A stretch of DNA of 64,000 bases from the NCBI GenBank assembly GCA_013399305.1, contig VXAI01000452.1, positions 334,734 through 398,733 on the forward strand, in the 5' to 3' direction. Numbering within the stretch: the stretch's first letter is position 1; every line of letters begins with the position of its first letter. This document shows positions 1-12,952 of the stretch, piece by piece. This stretch comes from Rostratula benghalensis. Lineage: Eukaryota; Chordata; Aves; Charadriiformes; Rostratulidae. A program made the translations under genes and the position numbers. The notes under the pieces are model-generated. The model was not told where the DNA came from, ran no database searches, and saw only the letters and a program-made list of their open reading frames with translations.

Positions 1-48
1 CACAAAAAATCCCACCATACTTTTTAAATACTCACGCCTTGCATGTGT

Positions 49-118
49 TTAGCACTGAGAACTAACAGGGAAACTGTGTCCATCAAAGCAAAAGACATTT
101 TCTGGCTCAAAGTTATAC
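49..118 (-). CDS. Unrecognised antisense gene: terminal coding exon
   Basis: Read on the minus strand, an acceptor (CCATGCTCTCAG) ends at 119 and is followed by one base that completes the split codon left by the exon at 4613-4724 (AA+G, Lys). Then come 22 sense codons and TAA at 49-51. The peptide begins YNFEPENVFCFDGH and ends FPVSSQC. It is soluble-looking, with two Cys and no membrane segment. Fewer than 50 bases of 3' UTR lie in the window, so the poly(A) site is outside. The phase matches the upstream exon exactly, and this is the main reason to believe it. The polypyrimidine tract is only moderate. I do not recognise the family and assign no function. Confidence 0.55.
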
Positions 119-3100
119 CTGAGAGCATGGCCTTCTACTCAAGTTGACATGTCCTATATTTTTGGGTCAAGGGTGTAACAGTTAACAAGTGAAGCTGTCT
201 TTGCCTTATCCAGCTCCTCTGGTTAAATGAAATTCCCCCCTAAATCCACTTAAGCACAAATTAGGGAAAAATAGTCTCCTGCATTTCCCAATTTAAAAAC
301 AGCAAACAAACAAATCAGCATCATTTTAACTTTTAGGATTCATACACTTCGAAGTATGTTTTCTGTAATGCAACAGATTCACCTGGTCAAAATTGAGAAA
401 CTATTTAATTAATGAACTTTTAGGTGATTTTCCAAATGCCAGACTGTTTCTTCTTAAGTCACATAGCAGGCCATGTCTTCACCATTTTATTATGTTAACA
501 GCTATTAGCTAATAGTTATTTTCTAATATCTATTAGAAAAACAGAGAATCTGAAGAGGCAGTGTTAACTAGCCCAAGAATATCATAAGGTGGGAAAGCAT
601 CACAATAGCTTGTCTAGTTACCCTTTCAGTCCTAAGGTAAGGTTTGTAATACTGGATTACTCATGAGAGTCCCTTTTAGGTATTTCTAAGCTAGTCTTAA
701 ACATCTTTAATGATTTGGCAGAGTTACAGGTGGGCAGCAGAGGAACTTCAAAACCTCCCTGAATGATCTATTGAAATGTTTTGTTTTGTTTCGCATTAAA
801 AAACTATTTGTAATAATGACTCTGAATACTCTTGCTTGTGATTAGAATTCATAATTTCTTTTCCTACCAACCATGGACAAAGACAAAAAAAAAAAGCCTT
901 TCTCTGCAACAGCCTTTTGCTATTTGATGACAATTATTATCCTTTTCTGAATTTTCTCTTTAGTGTGAACAGGATTTCTTTCCCGATATAGTAATGTTTT
1001 TTCAGCAAGACTTAGTCTGAGTATGAACCATCTTCCCAATGATGATAACTCTCCCAAAGCACCAATCTGATTCTCTATTTGTAAAGTGTCTAGAACATGA
1101 AGAAAGCCTAGTTATTGATTAAAAATCAGGTTCTATTTAATAGATTCTCAAAAACCTACCATATCTTAAGTCAATATCGTAGGAGTATATGGCTGGATGA
1201 GGTGTGATGTGACAGATTTCTGCTTCCTTTAGTTATCCAACAGCTTTGAAAGGTGTTGTCCTTTGAAAACAGCCATCAATTTATTTTTCGCGTATGAAAC
1301 TATTTTCTTCTAACCTATCAATCAACCAACATTCTCCCTAGTAGAAAAGAAGAGATATTCTGTTAATGATGCTCCCTACCATCTCCCACTTCTGTGGGAG
1401 CTAGATCTGTCCTTGCCCTTTAGAAGAAGAAAGTATGTATGCAACCTGTTCATTCTCACACATAGACCCTAACTGCAAAAGGTTCACAAATTAACAGCTT
1501 GCAAGCATTAGTTGTGCTGATTATGCTGCTGGAGCCAGTAGACTATTACACTAGCAACTTGTTAATGAGTTCAACCTGTAATCTCCACTCTGATCCCAAG
1601 AATAAAAATATTATCCATCATGAAATTTTATCAGTTCTGTAGAGATAACTAAGGAGGTTGCTCAAATGTCTTAAATCTATTCAAAAACAGATTGCAAAAA
1701 TAGATTCAGCTAGCATTCACTTATCAGAGTAAATATGTAAATGAAAGCCTAGAAGTAAACATTGCGTACAACAGCCTTAAAACAAGCCTCAGACTAGAAT
1801 TCACCAGAAAAAAAATTGCAAATCTGATATCAGGTTTTAAAATTATATCTTTCCTCAGTACAAAAAGCTTATGGCTTTCAGTACAAAAGATACTGGCAGA
1901 TCCTAGTTCAAATTTCTGATTCTTCTGGGTGACAGAAAAAGATCTTAAGTGCTCTGAGCATCCTGACCTGTTTAGAGATGTCCCCGCTCATTGCAATGAG
2001 GTTGGACTAGAGACCTTTAAAGATTCCTTCCAACCCAAACTAGTCTACGATTCTAGGATTTGATACTTACTCAGTTTAAATGAGGCTTAGAAAAGACTGT
2101 AGACTAGTCCTTGAATCTTTCAGGTTGACAGATACACATTCTCTGAGAGCGTGTGACTAAAAACTCCCTTCAAATAAATCACGCAAAATATTTTCAATCA
2201 AATAAGTATTTTGAGTAAACAAGACATTCTAAAGGAGTGCTTACTTTATTTGAGTGCAGCAGTTACTTGGGTCACTTGTTTTTATGCTAGCAGGAGTTGC
2301 CATTATATGTAAAAAAGAAAAACCTTGAAAACAAGCTCTGTAGATATTTTTGTTAAGTAAAAATATTTTCCCAATATTGTTGAAAAACAGAATTTATGCT
2401 GATTAGAAATAGATTAATACCTCTTCTTCAACATCTCCTGAGCTCTGAGTAGTGAGAAAAGCAAAGGACAGAAACTGATTTCTGCCAACAGTTATTGCAA
2501 GTTAATCATTATACCTTGAGGAAGCATAATCCAAAATATCTGTTTCCACTATGTAATTTTCTTCCTTTTTCTTTCCTGTCCCTAATCTGTATGTAGTTGC
2601 TACTGCCTCTTTTTTTCCATATGGACCCTCTCCAATTCACAGTAAATTTTCAGTTTTGGAAGGTTTAAAGGTCTGTGGAAACTGTACAAGTACAAGGGAC
2701 TTCCTGCTTGATTTAGATTGAAATATGTGTAAATATCTATACAAGATATTTCAAAAAAGAAAGGGAAACTTGAATTTCTTTCCATAAGGACCCACCATCC
2801 TTTATCACAGTGACAGTTTTTCTGTGGTGTTCCAGGCACTAGTGCCAGTCTATAATTAGTTACTTCCTTGCAGCTGCAGCAATGGATGTGCACTTTCAGT
2901 ACACAGATGTAGGCGGACAGCACGGTCAATAACAGGCTCTTCCTTCCAGTGCTGGTCTCTCTAGCACAAGAAAGGGCTGAACTTGTCACGCAGGTAAATA
3001 ACAGAGAGAGCTGTCTCTTATAATAGATACAGACTTGGACATCTGCTCCTTCCCATTAATCAGTTTGGGGACTGAAAGGAAAATTTGTGACAGGCCAGTG

Positions 3101-4612
3101 AAGTTGATGGTTGAGAGAAGGTGAAAGTGAGTTATGCAGTCTGAAATATGCTGCCTCTGTTTCAGCCAGAGAGAGAGAGAATTACATCAAATTCTTTGAT
3201 AGATGCAGGGAAAGAAAATACAGGGATATCTCCAAATATTTCCAGTTTCACAATTGTTCAACTTCCAATAGATCTGTTTGGATATGAAGCCGTTCAAGGC
3301 AAAAACCAGTGCTGTCTAGGGAACAGAGATTCAAAACTCTACCGGCAAGTTTATAAAGTGTATTTCCGCAGTAACTTCCAGTTGACTTTCACTGCTTGCC
3401 AAAGTTTCTCAAAACTATTTTCTTAGAGTGCATTGTGTAATATGTGTATTTGGTAGCAGTAATGCAGATACCCTTGAAGAAGCATGCAGAGGGAAATGGT
3501 CTTTGACAAAAGAGCCTGAGACCTACAGATACTGTGTTGCTCTTTGTGCAACCTTGTTTTGGGGCAAAAAAGAAATACAACTTGTTTATGATGCCAGGAA
3601 TTTGTTATTAGTATAACTAAACAATTATCTCAAATGTCTAATCATATAATTGTTTTTTTTTATTTCACTGTGGATCATTTTTTTTATTTATTATAACACT
3701 TTTACAACTCTGGTACTTCTTCATTAGTCTGGAACTCCCATGTTGCATCCATATATACTACATACAATTGCATATATATTACATACAGTGCCTTTCAAAT
3801 ATGATAGAAATTATATTGTTCCAATTATATTGACATCCCTAAAATCAAATTTGTCTAGCTCCAGTTCTGCATTTATTTATCTGACCAAAGGTGAGCCTGT
3901 ACCCCATGCGTTATCATCCCATGCATATATTTTGGCTGGCTTCCTATAACCCCACTTCTCGAAGCCTCTGTTATATCTTGCCTGAATTTACTGATGCTGC
4001 ATCTTTATATTGGTTCTAAATATCTCATTCTACACAGAGTAATTAGTTCTTGCTTACAACTGAATAAAACTGTAGTTGTGCAACATAAAAATAAACAGAA
4101 GTAAAAAAAAAAAAAGCCATAGTTTGGAATAAACTGGATGTTAGAGCTAGGCCAAGCAAAAACAAAGTGCAAGCAGGTTGAGACAACAGAGAGCACAAGA
4201 CTAGCAGCCTCAGTTCTGAGGCCTTTCAAACTCAGTACCTTCAACCTCAAGTTTTTATTAAAAATCATACATAATTTGGGAATATACAGAAATACTACTT
4301 TTGTTTCTCTTTCACTGTCAAGGAGGTTATAATTTATGGTCCATTCTCTTATGTTACTGTAGGACTCAAAGAGTTGAGTCCTACTAAACACACTCTGGAA
4401 CTAAAGGCTCAAAGGATGAGGTTTCATTTGCTTTGTTATAAAAAATGCATTTGGAATGGAGGGATGTCCCTTTCAAGCCATGACTGTACACAAACCACAA
4501 CATAAATATGTGCAGGGACAACAAATCTCCAATAAGTGCTATTTAAGGTAAGCAACCTTTCTGTATGCTGATGCTCTAAAGAAGTCTACAAAGAATTTAA
4601 TCACATACTCAC
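119..4612. other. Intron of the antisense gene; also RALYL intron on + strand
   Basis: AT-rich non-coding sequence. The only recognisable mobile DNA is a short CR1 3' tail near 2.0 kb. Open frames at 2600-2989 and 4005-4391 on the minus strand resemble nothing known and have no splice context I trust. A palindromic stretch lies at 502-515 and a short GA run near 3167. Confidence 0.5.
1998..2063 (+). mobile_element. CR1 LINE 3' tail fragment
   Basis: The stretch has the typical CR1 3' UTR ending: GAGGTTGGACTAGA, then a degenerate form of the GGTCCCTTCCAACCCAAAC block, then a decayed ATTCTATG-type octamer tail (TCTACGATTCTAGGATT). CR1 is the dominant bird LINE and is usually truncated at the 5' end, as here. 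The many substitutions suggest an old copy. Confidence 0.8.
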
Positions 4613-4724
4613 TTTTCATCATAATAAGCTCCTTCTTTGGCAGCTACTCTGCCCAAAATAATTTTAGGCAAAGAAGCTGCATTCTTTTTGTCCGGTGGAG
4701 GAAGCTGGTGTTTGTATATTGCTA
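4613..4724 (-). CDS. Unrecognised antisense gene: internal exon (112 bp)
   Basis: On the minus strand a good acceptor (TTTAACACTTCCCCAG) is followed by TA (the last two bases of a codon opened by the exon at 14806-14932, G+TA = Val), 36 open codons, AA, and a consensus donor GTGAGT. The peptide contains IYKHQLPPPDKKN, SLPKIILGR and VAAKEGAYYDE. It is Lys- and Pro-rich, then mixed, with no signal peptide or membrane segment. The frame meets TGA just past the donor, so it is open only between the splice sites. The two bases left at the 3' end join the exon at 49-118. It has the strongest splice sites of the set. The family is not recognised. Confidence 0.62.
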
Positions 4725-5417
4725 CTGGGGAAGTGTTAAAATTAATCTAAGCCATGCACAGAAAGCTTCTCACAGGTACAAGTAACTGCATGGCCTATTA
4801 ATGCATGTAAAGTGCCAAACATAAAGCCTATGTATTTTTGAATCTCAAATGTAATGTTTAAGGAAATATAAAGAAATGCAAATTGATATAATTTTGCTAA
4901 TTGCATTGTAAGGAGGTCTTATTTTAGTAGACAGGAGGAAAAACATTTTGCAAATTTCAGAAGCTTTTTTCCACATCCTGCTGTGCTCCACTGTCTCTTA
5001 CCCTGGCTTCAAATTTAGAAAAATTTTGAAAAGGGATTTTTTAAAAATTTTTTTTTTGATACTGAAGTTCTCTCTATATCAGGATGCAATTTGGAAAAAC
5101 AGAAATGGACCAGTAATCAAATATTTCTATATTCTCCCTGTACGTGATTTGGGGATTTACTCCATCCAATATTTAGTTTGGCATTGCCAACATATGATTG
5201 AAGCTGTCTGAATTACCTCTACTTGCTTCAGACTCTTGTCCTCATTAGGAATGGGAGAACATTTGGTGCATACTTGGAGCAGAGCTTTAATTTTAGCTTT
5301 GTCCAAAAGAGGCCTGGTTATCATGAACAAAAAAACAATCTGTGAAGTGAGCCAGCACATGGTAAGTTGGAACAATCAAGGGTTTCACTCTGAAACTATA
5401 TCACTGTACTGAATGGA

Positions 5418-5472
5418 TTTTTTTGGGGTTATTTTTTTGTTTGCTTCTTTTGTTTTTGTTTTTGTTTTTTTT
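5418..5472. repeat. T-rich / (TTTTG)n low-complexity tract
   Basis: A T-rich run with several TTTTG units in the later part. It is ordinary low-complexity sequence. Confidence 0.85.
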
Positions 5473-6151
5473 GAGAGGGTCTAGAGTAGACAGGGGTGAT
5501 GTTCTCTGAAGTTCCCCAAGAAGCATCCTTTACTGGTGCAGAGCACTTAGGCTACCTTAACATTCAGTTCGAGAAAGCACCTGCTGCAAGCTTACTGCTT
5601 ACTAACAGCTCATTTGTCAGAAAAGCTCATGCTCAGCTTATTAGCAGCCCATTTTTACGGTCATTATCCATGCTTCCACAACATCTGGCTAAGTGTTGTA
5701 CTCCAGATTGTGGCTGTTCTGGGAAGTAGTTTTAGTGACTTCAAAAGGGTGTTTAAGTCATGCTTATAATCTTCCCTCTGCCTTTTATCAGTACGGTGAT
5801 TCTGGGGAAGAGACTGTCTCTCTTCTACCTTTTGTATGCCCTTAGTAAACCCTGAACTACTCTGAGTAAGGACCATCATGTTATTTGTTCCTGTAGTCTA
5901 GGTAAGTGGGTAGTCAACCACAGGTGAAAATTAATTTTTGTAAGAATTGCTTGGCAATATAGTTGTCCCTTTCTGAACTATTGTCATTGTGTTAAGTGGT
6001 TTTGTAGTGCCTTAGATGATCTTGTAATGAACTGGAAAGTTTTTATTCATCAGTGTGTGTTCTTCATGCATGCCATGGTTAGCAAATAACTTTCTCTTGT
6101 AGAAAAATCTTCTGCAGAATTAGGACAATGCCCAAAATTTAATTCCAGGAG

Positions 6152-6169
6152 AAAAAAAAAAAAAAAAAA
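6152..6169. repeat. A18 homopolymer
   Basis: An uninterrupted run of 18 A, not attached to a recognisable retroposed gene. Confidence 0.95.
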
Positions 6170-7459
6170 CTTTTCCAAAACTTCTGAATATCAATTCCAT
6201 ACCATTGATTTAAGTTTATCTTTTTTACTGCAAAAGAGACAAAAGCATTTTGAACATGTTATTTCATTCCAGGAAAAGAGTAACCTAATTTTCTGAATTC
6301 TGTGAATACATGCCCTTTCTTATGTCTATTTATTATAATTCAACCTGTCTTTTGTTCTCATTTAAAGTCTTTTCTCCACTTTTAAATAAAGCATATAGAG
6401 TACTCAGTTATATCGGTAGTAAAATATCTGCTCACTAGAATTTCCCAACTGCCCAGTAATGCTTTGCCATTTCTCACATATCCATTCTTGGAAACAGTTT
6501 CCCTACAAATGGTGGTACAGAAGCAAATATGTGATTGAAGTCACTCAACTCACAGAACATATCCCAGTCTACCAGTAAGATGCATCTGAACCATCCAAAC
6601 GCTAAACAACTGCCAACTGAAACAGTGATTGGCACAGCTAGCAATGATTTCTGCCCAGCCTGCTTTCTGACAACTACAAACAAGTTTTCTCCTCTTGATT
6701 CGATTGCTTTACTTGTTGTCTTGCTTGCTTTCTGAACTTTGGGCTGTACATAGCAGCTGTCAGGTGTTTTCCCAGAGGTGATACAAATGCCCTGGCTCTG
6801 CCATTGCCTGTCACTTTTCAGGTCATCCTGTACCAAGCAAGTGATAGACAGGCTATAAGGCAAGTAGGCAAACAGTTACACTTGGCGCAACTGCAGGCTT
6901 TCTGGAGTCAAAGGAACAGTCAATCTCACGACTGTAGTCTGCTTGACACTACCCAACTATTTGCAAAGTGCATTCAGGGAGTTCAGACAAGGAATAGGGT
7001 TGACTGACAAAAGCTAAACAGAAAATGCTAAATGTCAGACACTGCGGCAGCTCTGTAAGAATGCAGAATGACAGCAGAGTGGCAGAAAGCAGGATGGTGG
7101 TAGTGCTGCAAAGGGTTATTTTTTAAAACTTTTATACTAGCTTTTAAAATCTGCTGTTAAATGAACTACTATTATTAACATTCCTGAAGTTTCTTTAAAG
7201 CATTAAGAGCTTTTTGAATTGTCGCAGAATAGGACCTATACAGTTGGTTCTCTCCTACTGAAGTTTCTTTGACCTTTTTAAACTACGGAAAGGTGATTTC
7301 ACCAGAAGTTCATTGCTAGAAGAAAATAGACTGCATGAGTGGGCCACATTTTATAGAGGTATGTAGGAAAATGCACAAGGGTTGTGGTATATTCACAATT
7401 ATTACAGCTCCCACAGTATACTATGCACTCAAACTGATGACATCTGTATAAATACATAA

Positions 7460-8400
7460 GGTGGGTGGAAAATTGCCTAAATTGACAGGCTCAAAGGATT
7501 GTGAACAGTGGTGCAAAGTCCAGCTGGTGCTTGGTTACTAGTGGTATACCTCAGGAATCAGTAGCGTTCATGGGTTTTGACCCAAATGATGGAGTCAAGC
7601 TTGCAATGGGACCAAATTGGTGATAAACTGGTGGCCAGGGCTGCTATTCTGAAAGACAGCATGGTAACATGACCTGGCAGGAACCTCATGAAGTTCAGCA
7701 AAAAGGACAATGAAATCTTGTATCCTGAATATGTATATCCACAGAATAGTACAGGCCAACTAGTTAGAGAAGCGCTTCTGTAGAAATGATCTGGAGGTTC
7801 TCATGACTAACTTGTGTCTCTGTGGCAAAGAAGTCTGGTGGCATATTGGCATATTGGCATACTGGGATTCATTAGAGAAAGTGTAGGCAGCATGCAGAAA
7901 GATGTGGTTTTTTCTGGTTTAGCTGGCATTTATGAGATGTCACCTGGATTAACATTTGGGTCCAGTTTGGGGCTCCCTGGTACAAGAAAGATATTTGCAC
8001 AGTGACCAGTGAAAGAGCACCAGGAAAGTCATGGACATGTAGCATACATTACAGCAGATAGCATACAAAAACAGTCCGAGAAAGCTGTATTTGTTCAGCC
8101 TGAAGATAAAGTTCAGGGAGATCTTACTCAACTATTTAAAGGAAGGGCACAAAGAAGACAGAATGATTCTCTTTCCCAGAGGTACGCACAGAGGAGAGGC
8201 AATGGATGCAAGTTTCCATGTCAGAAATTATGATCAGATGTAAGGAAAAACTTACCATCATGAAAGTGATTGAATCATGGCTGTCCAGAGAGGTATGAAT
8301 TCTCCTCCTTTGGAAATATTCAAAACTTGACCGAACAAGGCCCTAAGCAACCAAAACTAATGGTCTTTTCTTTGAGTAGAGGAAAGGACTAGATAAATTC
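7460..8400 (+). mobile_element. Old CR1 LINE, ORF2 C-terminal part to 3' UTR
   Basis: Degenerate but collinear CR1 blocks are visible: the TGAACAGTGGTGCAAAGTCC region, ATGAAGTTCAGCAAAAAGGA (the reverse-transcriptase LMKFNKxK block), a stretch like the GGGAGATCTTACTCAACTA segment near 8118, and a 3' UTR-like GGAAATATTCAAAACTTGACC followed by AGGACTAGATAA. Frames are broken throughout, so this is a dead copy. An 8-bp unit (GGCATATT) is repeated about three times at 7840-7866 inside it. Confidence 0.7.
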
Positions 8401-11400
8401 AAGGGTTTCTTTTTAGCCTCTATTTCTTTAAGAGTTTATATCAAAAGTGAGGCAGTGTTCATTTGGAGAACAGGAAAAATTATTCAAAAGATAAATTTCC
8501 TTTTTTTCATTAGTCTCATTAAAAAAAAATATCCAACTTTTAGAACTTGGAGTTATTTCCAGTGCATCAAAGAACAGCTGCAACTTTCACAAGGCTGTCT
8601 ACAGTTAAATTATGCACATATAAAAGTAAGAAATCAATACTAGACTGAGGATGTTTGCTGCTATTATAAGGTGCAAATACACAAAATCAAATTTAGAGTT
8701 GCAGTAATTATTTTCCTTAGTACAGGATAGTTTTACAGAAAAGGAGGGAAGATTTGCCCAGCAGATTGCTTTTCAGTGAAGAGCACACACTTCATAAAAG
8801 CCCATCACTCAACTGCACTTACCTAGAAATTTGCCTTGGCCAAGACCTCTGCTTTCCTACTGCTTATATTTGGTGTAAAGTTGGGTTGGAGAAGGGGGTG
8901 AGATAAATTTCTGGATAATTTCTCCATACTACTGGGAGAAGGATGACAGCATCACTGATATTTTTGACCCTGAAAACCTGAAATGTTAATCGTATTTTCA
9001 CTTCATTTTAATATAAAGTCAAACACATTAGGGAAATGGCTTCCCTCAGCTACTACATGCACATGGGAATATGCATTTTGGGATTAAAAGTCTATTTCTA
9101 GACACTTTCAGAGATTTTAATGCTTAACAGAGGCATTTTATAGTTGTAATCTAAGTTATTGGGCTGGTTCTAAGAAGCTTTAAGCAGAAGTGTTAGTGTC
9201 ACTATCACCAACTCTGTAACTGGAACAGAAATGCTCTTTCTTCCTTATTTTGTTCTAAGGTTTTAATTTTTATGCCCTCTTCTCTAACTATTCCTTTAGT
9301 ATTATTTTCAAACGTTTTCATATATTTAATTGAGCTGTCCTTTAAGTTAAAAGAGTGTTCATATTAAGCACAAGAATAAGAAAAGGGCTAAAAAATAAAA
9401 TAAGAAATTAACACGTGTATTATTAATAATTTAGAGATTTGGTCCTTCAGAGAATAAACCTTTCTCATAATAATCCCATGAACTTCAGTGATTTTAACTT
9501 GGAGCAGGAGATGGTAGCATCAGACTTTGAAAAGATGGTATAAACCTACAATTTCAGACAAGACACAACTTGAAGGGTTTAAAATTGATAGTGTGGTTTC
9601 TGTGATGGAGAACAGAAACACTTCGCCTGATAAAATGTGAATATCTAATACTTGTCTCACTATTGAAATTTTAGACAAGAGTGAGAAGTTCCACTGGTTA
9701 TCATTTCCCTAAAGAGGTTGCATTTGCAGTTGGTATTTAAAATTAATTTTCTGAGAAGTCACAGATTTACCTATTAATTAGATTTTTTAAGATGTGCTAT
9801 TTAAAGAAATTTAGCTTTGTTTTTATATTTTTCATAATTTTATTTATGGATTAATTCTCTCTCTGTAAACACCAATTGAGTATAAATTCTATAGACAGAA
9901 AGTAGAGATTTATTATCACGCTAAATGCTAATCATGGTTTCTAACTAAGAAACTATCTAAATTATTGGCTTGTTCCTAAATTGTATGTTACGGGTAGCCT
10001 AATCCAGTCTGAATAAGGTCCCTTGCAAGCCAGTTTTTGTATTGTTATATCTTTTTTCACATCATTAATAGAGTGATGTACTAACTCCAGTATACATACA
10101 TTCAGCTCTAATATAATTTTAAATGCATATTATTCAAGGTAAGAATTTTAAATGTATATTCAAAAAGCTCCAAATACCACCATGCCAAACATGCTTCCTG
10201 AAGGTCTCTCCCTATTCTACGGGCAGATATGTTTTCACATCATGACACTTGGTACTGAAAGTTAATTTACCTACTTTGGGAAGGAGGGTGAAAATGGGAG
10301 TTACTTAAAAAGTAAGCATTGCATATGTTAAGTTCAGGATTTTAGTTTAACAAAAAATTAAGTATGTTCTTTTTAACATCTACTTTTTACACCTTAAGCT
10401 GATGGGAAAAGGAAGAAAATCACAACAAAACCCATTAAAAAATGTAGCAAAGATAGTTGGAGAATGTAAGAAAGCTCATCAGTTATTCACTTAACTCCAG
10501 TTAGAAATAATACTGAATGATGAAACTGGGTATTATGAGGCTCAAGCGGGAGATGAAAAGCTTGTGTTAGTAGTTATTAAATAACAGGATTCTGAAGGAA
10601 ATTTAAATTTTATATATACTAAAACAATAATTGAATTTAAAATCTACTCTCAGCTAAGAATGGACAGTGTGTATAGATTAATGAATGATCTCAAACCATG
10701 GTGAAAGGTGAATGCATTTATTGTAATTGTCACTTACTTCAAGTCAAGTAGGAAAGACATTATCAAACTAATATTAGTAAAGAAAATGTTTGTTTCAGCC
10801 ACAATATTTAAATATTATTCATTTTATGATCTGAAGATTACAGAATAAAATTATCTCTATAAAAATCTGATTTTACACACATTTCTGCATTTTTTTTTAC
10901 CTTCTCTTTCTGGCTTGGTCAGAGTAGTAGTCACATTTAGTTTATGATGAAAATTAAGAAGATGAAGTACTTGGGGAAGATACAGGAGGAGGATGACAAG
11001 ATTCTGTAATGCTAATTACTCAGAAGGGCAAACTTATCCTTCTCAGAGGTTCAGGTTGTTAGCAAGTTTTGAATTATTATGGTATTACAAATATGTTCTT
11101 AGTATATAAGTAAATAATGATATATTTAATTTGGGCTATAAAAAAATAAATCATGCAGTTACTTTTATCAATCAATAATACTTTAAGTCATTATATGGTA
11201 TGAATTTAATTTTTCATTTTTTATCAATGTTTGTAACAAAAATTTTTCCATGTAAGAGTTTCTCATTTTGGTTAGACTACCAGATAGGTTATAGCAGAAT
11301 ATGAGCTAGTGATGTCCTCTGCCCAGTCTTTCTTCCCTTAAATCTGTTTTCCTCTTCCAACTTCTGACCTTGTCTTAAGTGCTTGGTGCTGTTAAGCTGC

Positions 11401-11769
11401 CTTGGTGGTGCTGCTGTCTTCACTCTCCTGTGCACAGGGACCAAATAATATAGCTGTGTCCCAGCTGCAGGGCTATGAGTTTGGACTGCAGCTTTTCCTC
11501 ACTATCTTCAGGTTCATGGAGGATTCTGTAGTTTCATCTCATCTTGATAATTCATACCTTGCATTGTGTTGCTACTCCCACTATAACTATAGGTTATAGA
11601 TTTAGAGCTAACAGTCAAAAAAAGGTATGACAATTTAAGCACAGCACTCTAAAAAAATTATTCTGGGAAAACACCATCACAGATGTACATTATAAGCATG
11701 TTTCTTGGAAAAGGAATGGATAAACCTGTGGTAGAAGGATATCAAATTTTAGCAGGTACAACTTACTTT

Positions 11770-12072
11770 TAATGAAGCTGTCACCGAGCTTTCTTTTCCA
11801 TGGGCCTTAGCATAGTTTCCAGGAGGATCTGCTCCATGACCTTGCTGGACATAGAGATGAGACTGGCTTGTAGTTTCCCAGGTAGTCTCCTTTTCCCTTT
11901 TTAAAAATGGGGGTTATAGATCACCTTTTCCAGTCAGTGGAAACTTCACTGGACAGACATAGATTCTCAAATATGGTGCATAGTGGCTTAGCAACTTCAT
12001 TAGTCAGTTCCCTCAGGACCCACAGATGTATCTCATAAGGTCTCTGATCCTGAAATCAGATTAATTAGTAGT
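11770..12072 (-). mobile_element. CR1 LINE fragment, reverse-transcriptase N-terminal region
   Basis: The reverse complement reads as the CR1 ORF2 segment upstream of the polymerase core. It includes a CCCCCATTTTTAAAAAGGGA block (PIFKKGK), a nearby GNYKPVS-like segment and a GGTCATGGAGCAGATCCTCC block. Stops and frameshifts make it a pseudogene. It lies in the intron of the antisense gene and in the same orientation as that gene. Confidence 0.75.
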
Positions 12073-12324
12073 GATACCTCTGTAAGAAAATAGCTTTTAT
12101 AAGATGCTTTGCCGCAGGATGCAAATATTTTACAACCAAAGCTACATCTCTGTTTTATACTAAAAAAGAGAGAAAATTCATGACCATTTTTCTCTTACTT
12201 TCCAGTAAATCCATCTGCTTAGTAGGGCCTGTCTCATTGCTATTATTTCAGTGTAATTTCCTTTAGGCAGTACTTAGTGAATTGATATACAGGTGTTTCA
12301 CATCTTACAACTTGATTCAAAGGA

Positions 12325-12362
12325 TGCCTCTAAAATATAAAGGTGCCTCTAAAATATAAGGG
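12325..12362. repeat. 19-bp tandem duplication, two copies
   Basis: TGCCTCTAAAATATAAAGG at 12325-12343 is followed directly by a copy with one mismatch at 12344-12362. It looks like a local replication-slippage duplication. Confidence 0.9.
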
Positions 12363-12396
12363 TAAAGTAGCATGATTATTCATAAATGTTCCAGTT

Positions 12397-12441
12397 AAAC
12401 AAAAAACAAAAAACAAACAAACAAACAAACAAAAACAAAAA
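12397..12441. repeat. (AAAC)n microsatellite
   Basis: An imperfect AAAC/AAAAAC array of about 45 bp, likely to vary in length between individuals. Confidence 0.95.
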
Positions 12442-12886
12442 TATGAGAGGAATGGTGTTTTGTTGGATTTTTTTTTCCATTTATTATTTCATTGTGTGGT
12501 TGATTGGTTGGTATTATTAAAATAAGCATATATACAGTCATTAGTTCTTATAAAGAAAAAGAATAGTAAGAAATGACATTCTGATGACCTGCTAAGACTA
12601 TAGGAGGTAGTGTTAAGTAAAATATAAATATTTCAAAATAATACAAATTGACCATCACTATCACAAGGTCATTGACAAGAACAAGAACTGTATAAAGATG
12701 TTGCATTGTTGTTCTTGTTTTTAGAATGACATGATCTTGTACAAAAACGATGTAGCAGAAGGAGGGGTTGGATGATGTAATTCTCATACTGTAAGAAGTG
12801 TATTATACAGAAAAGAAGTTAATTTTGAAAGTGAAGGGAATGTGTAGAGCAGCCTTTCCTTGCAGTACAGGCAAATCAGAACTGCT

Positions 12887-12952
12887 AAATATCTAACAGA
12901 AGAAGAAATGATTAATTAAAAATATCTAACAGAAGAAGAAATGACTAATTAA
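12887..12952. repeat. 33-bp tandem duplication, two copies
   Basis: AAATATCTAACAGAAGAAGA at 12887 recurs at 12920. The full 33-bp unit differs by one base (GATTAATT versus GACTAATT). The near identity suggests a recent local duplication. Confidence 0.92.

Noticed and set aside
2600..2989. 129-codon minus-strand frame with several Cys
   Set aside because: It has no convincing domain or signal peptide. It lies inside the predicted intron between the last two antisense exons.
8820..8890. Minus-strand donor GTAAGT with an open stretch upstream
   Set aside because: The only open frame ends in TAG exactly at the donor, and it cannot be joined to neighbouring exons.
11402..11599. + strand frame with a signal-peptide-like start and an acceptor-like CTCCTGTGCACAG
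   Set aside because: It lacks an ATG (it starts at TTG). Neither the + frame nor the minus-strand frame fits a neighbouring exon in phase.
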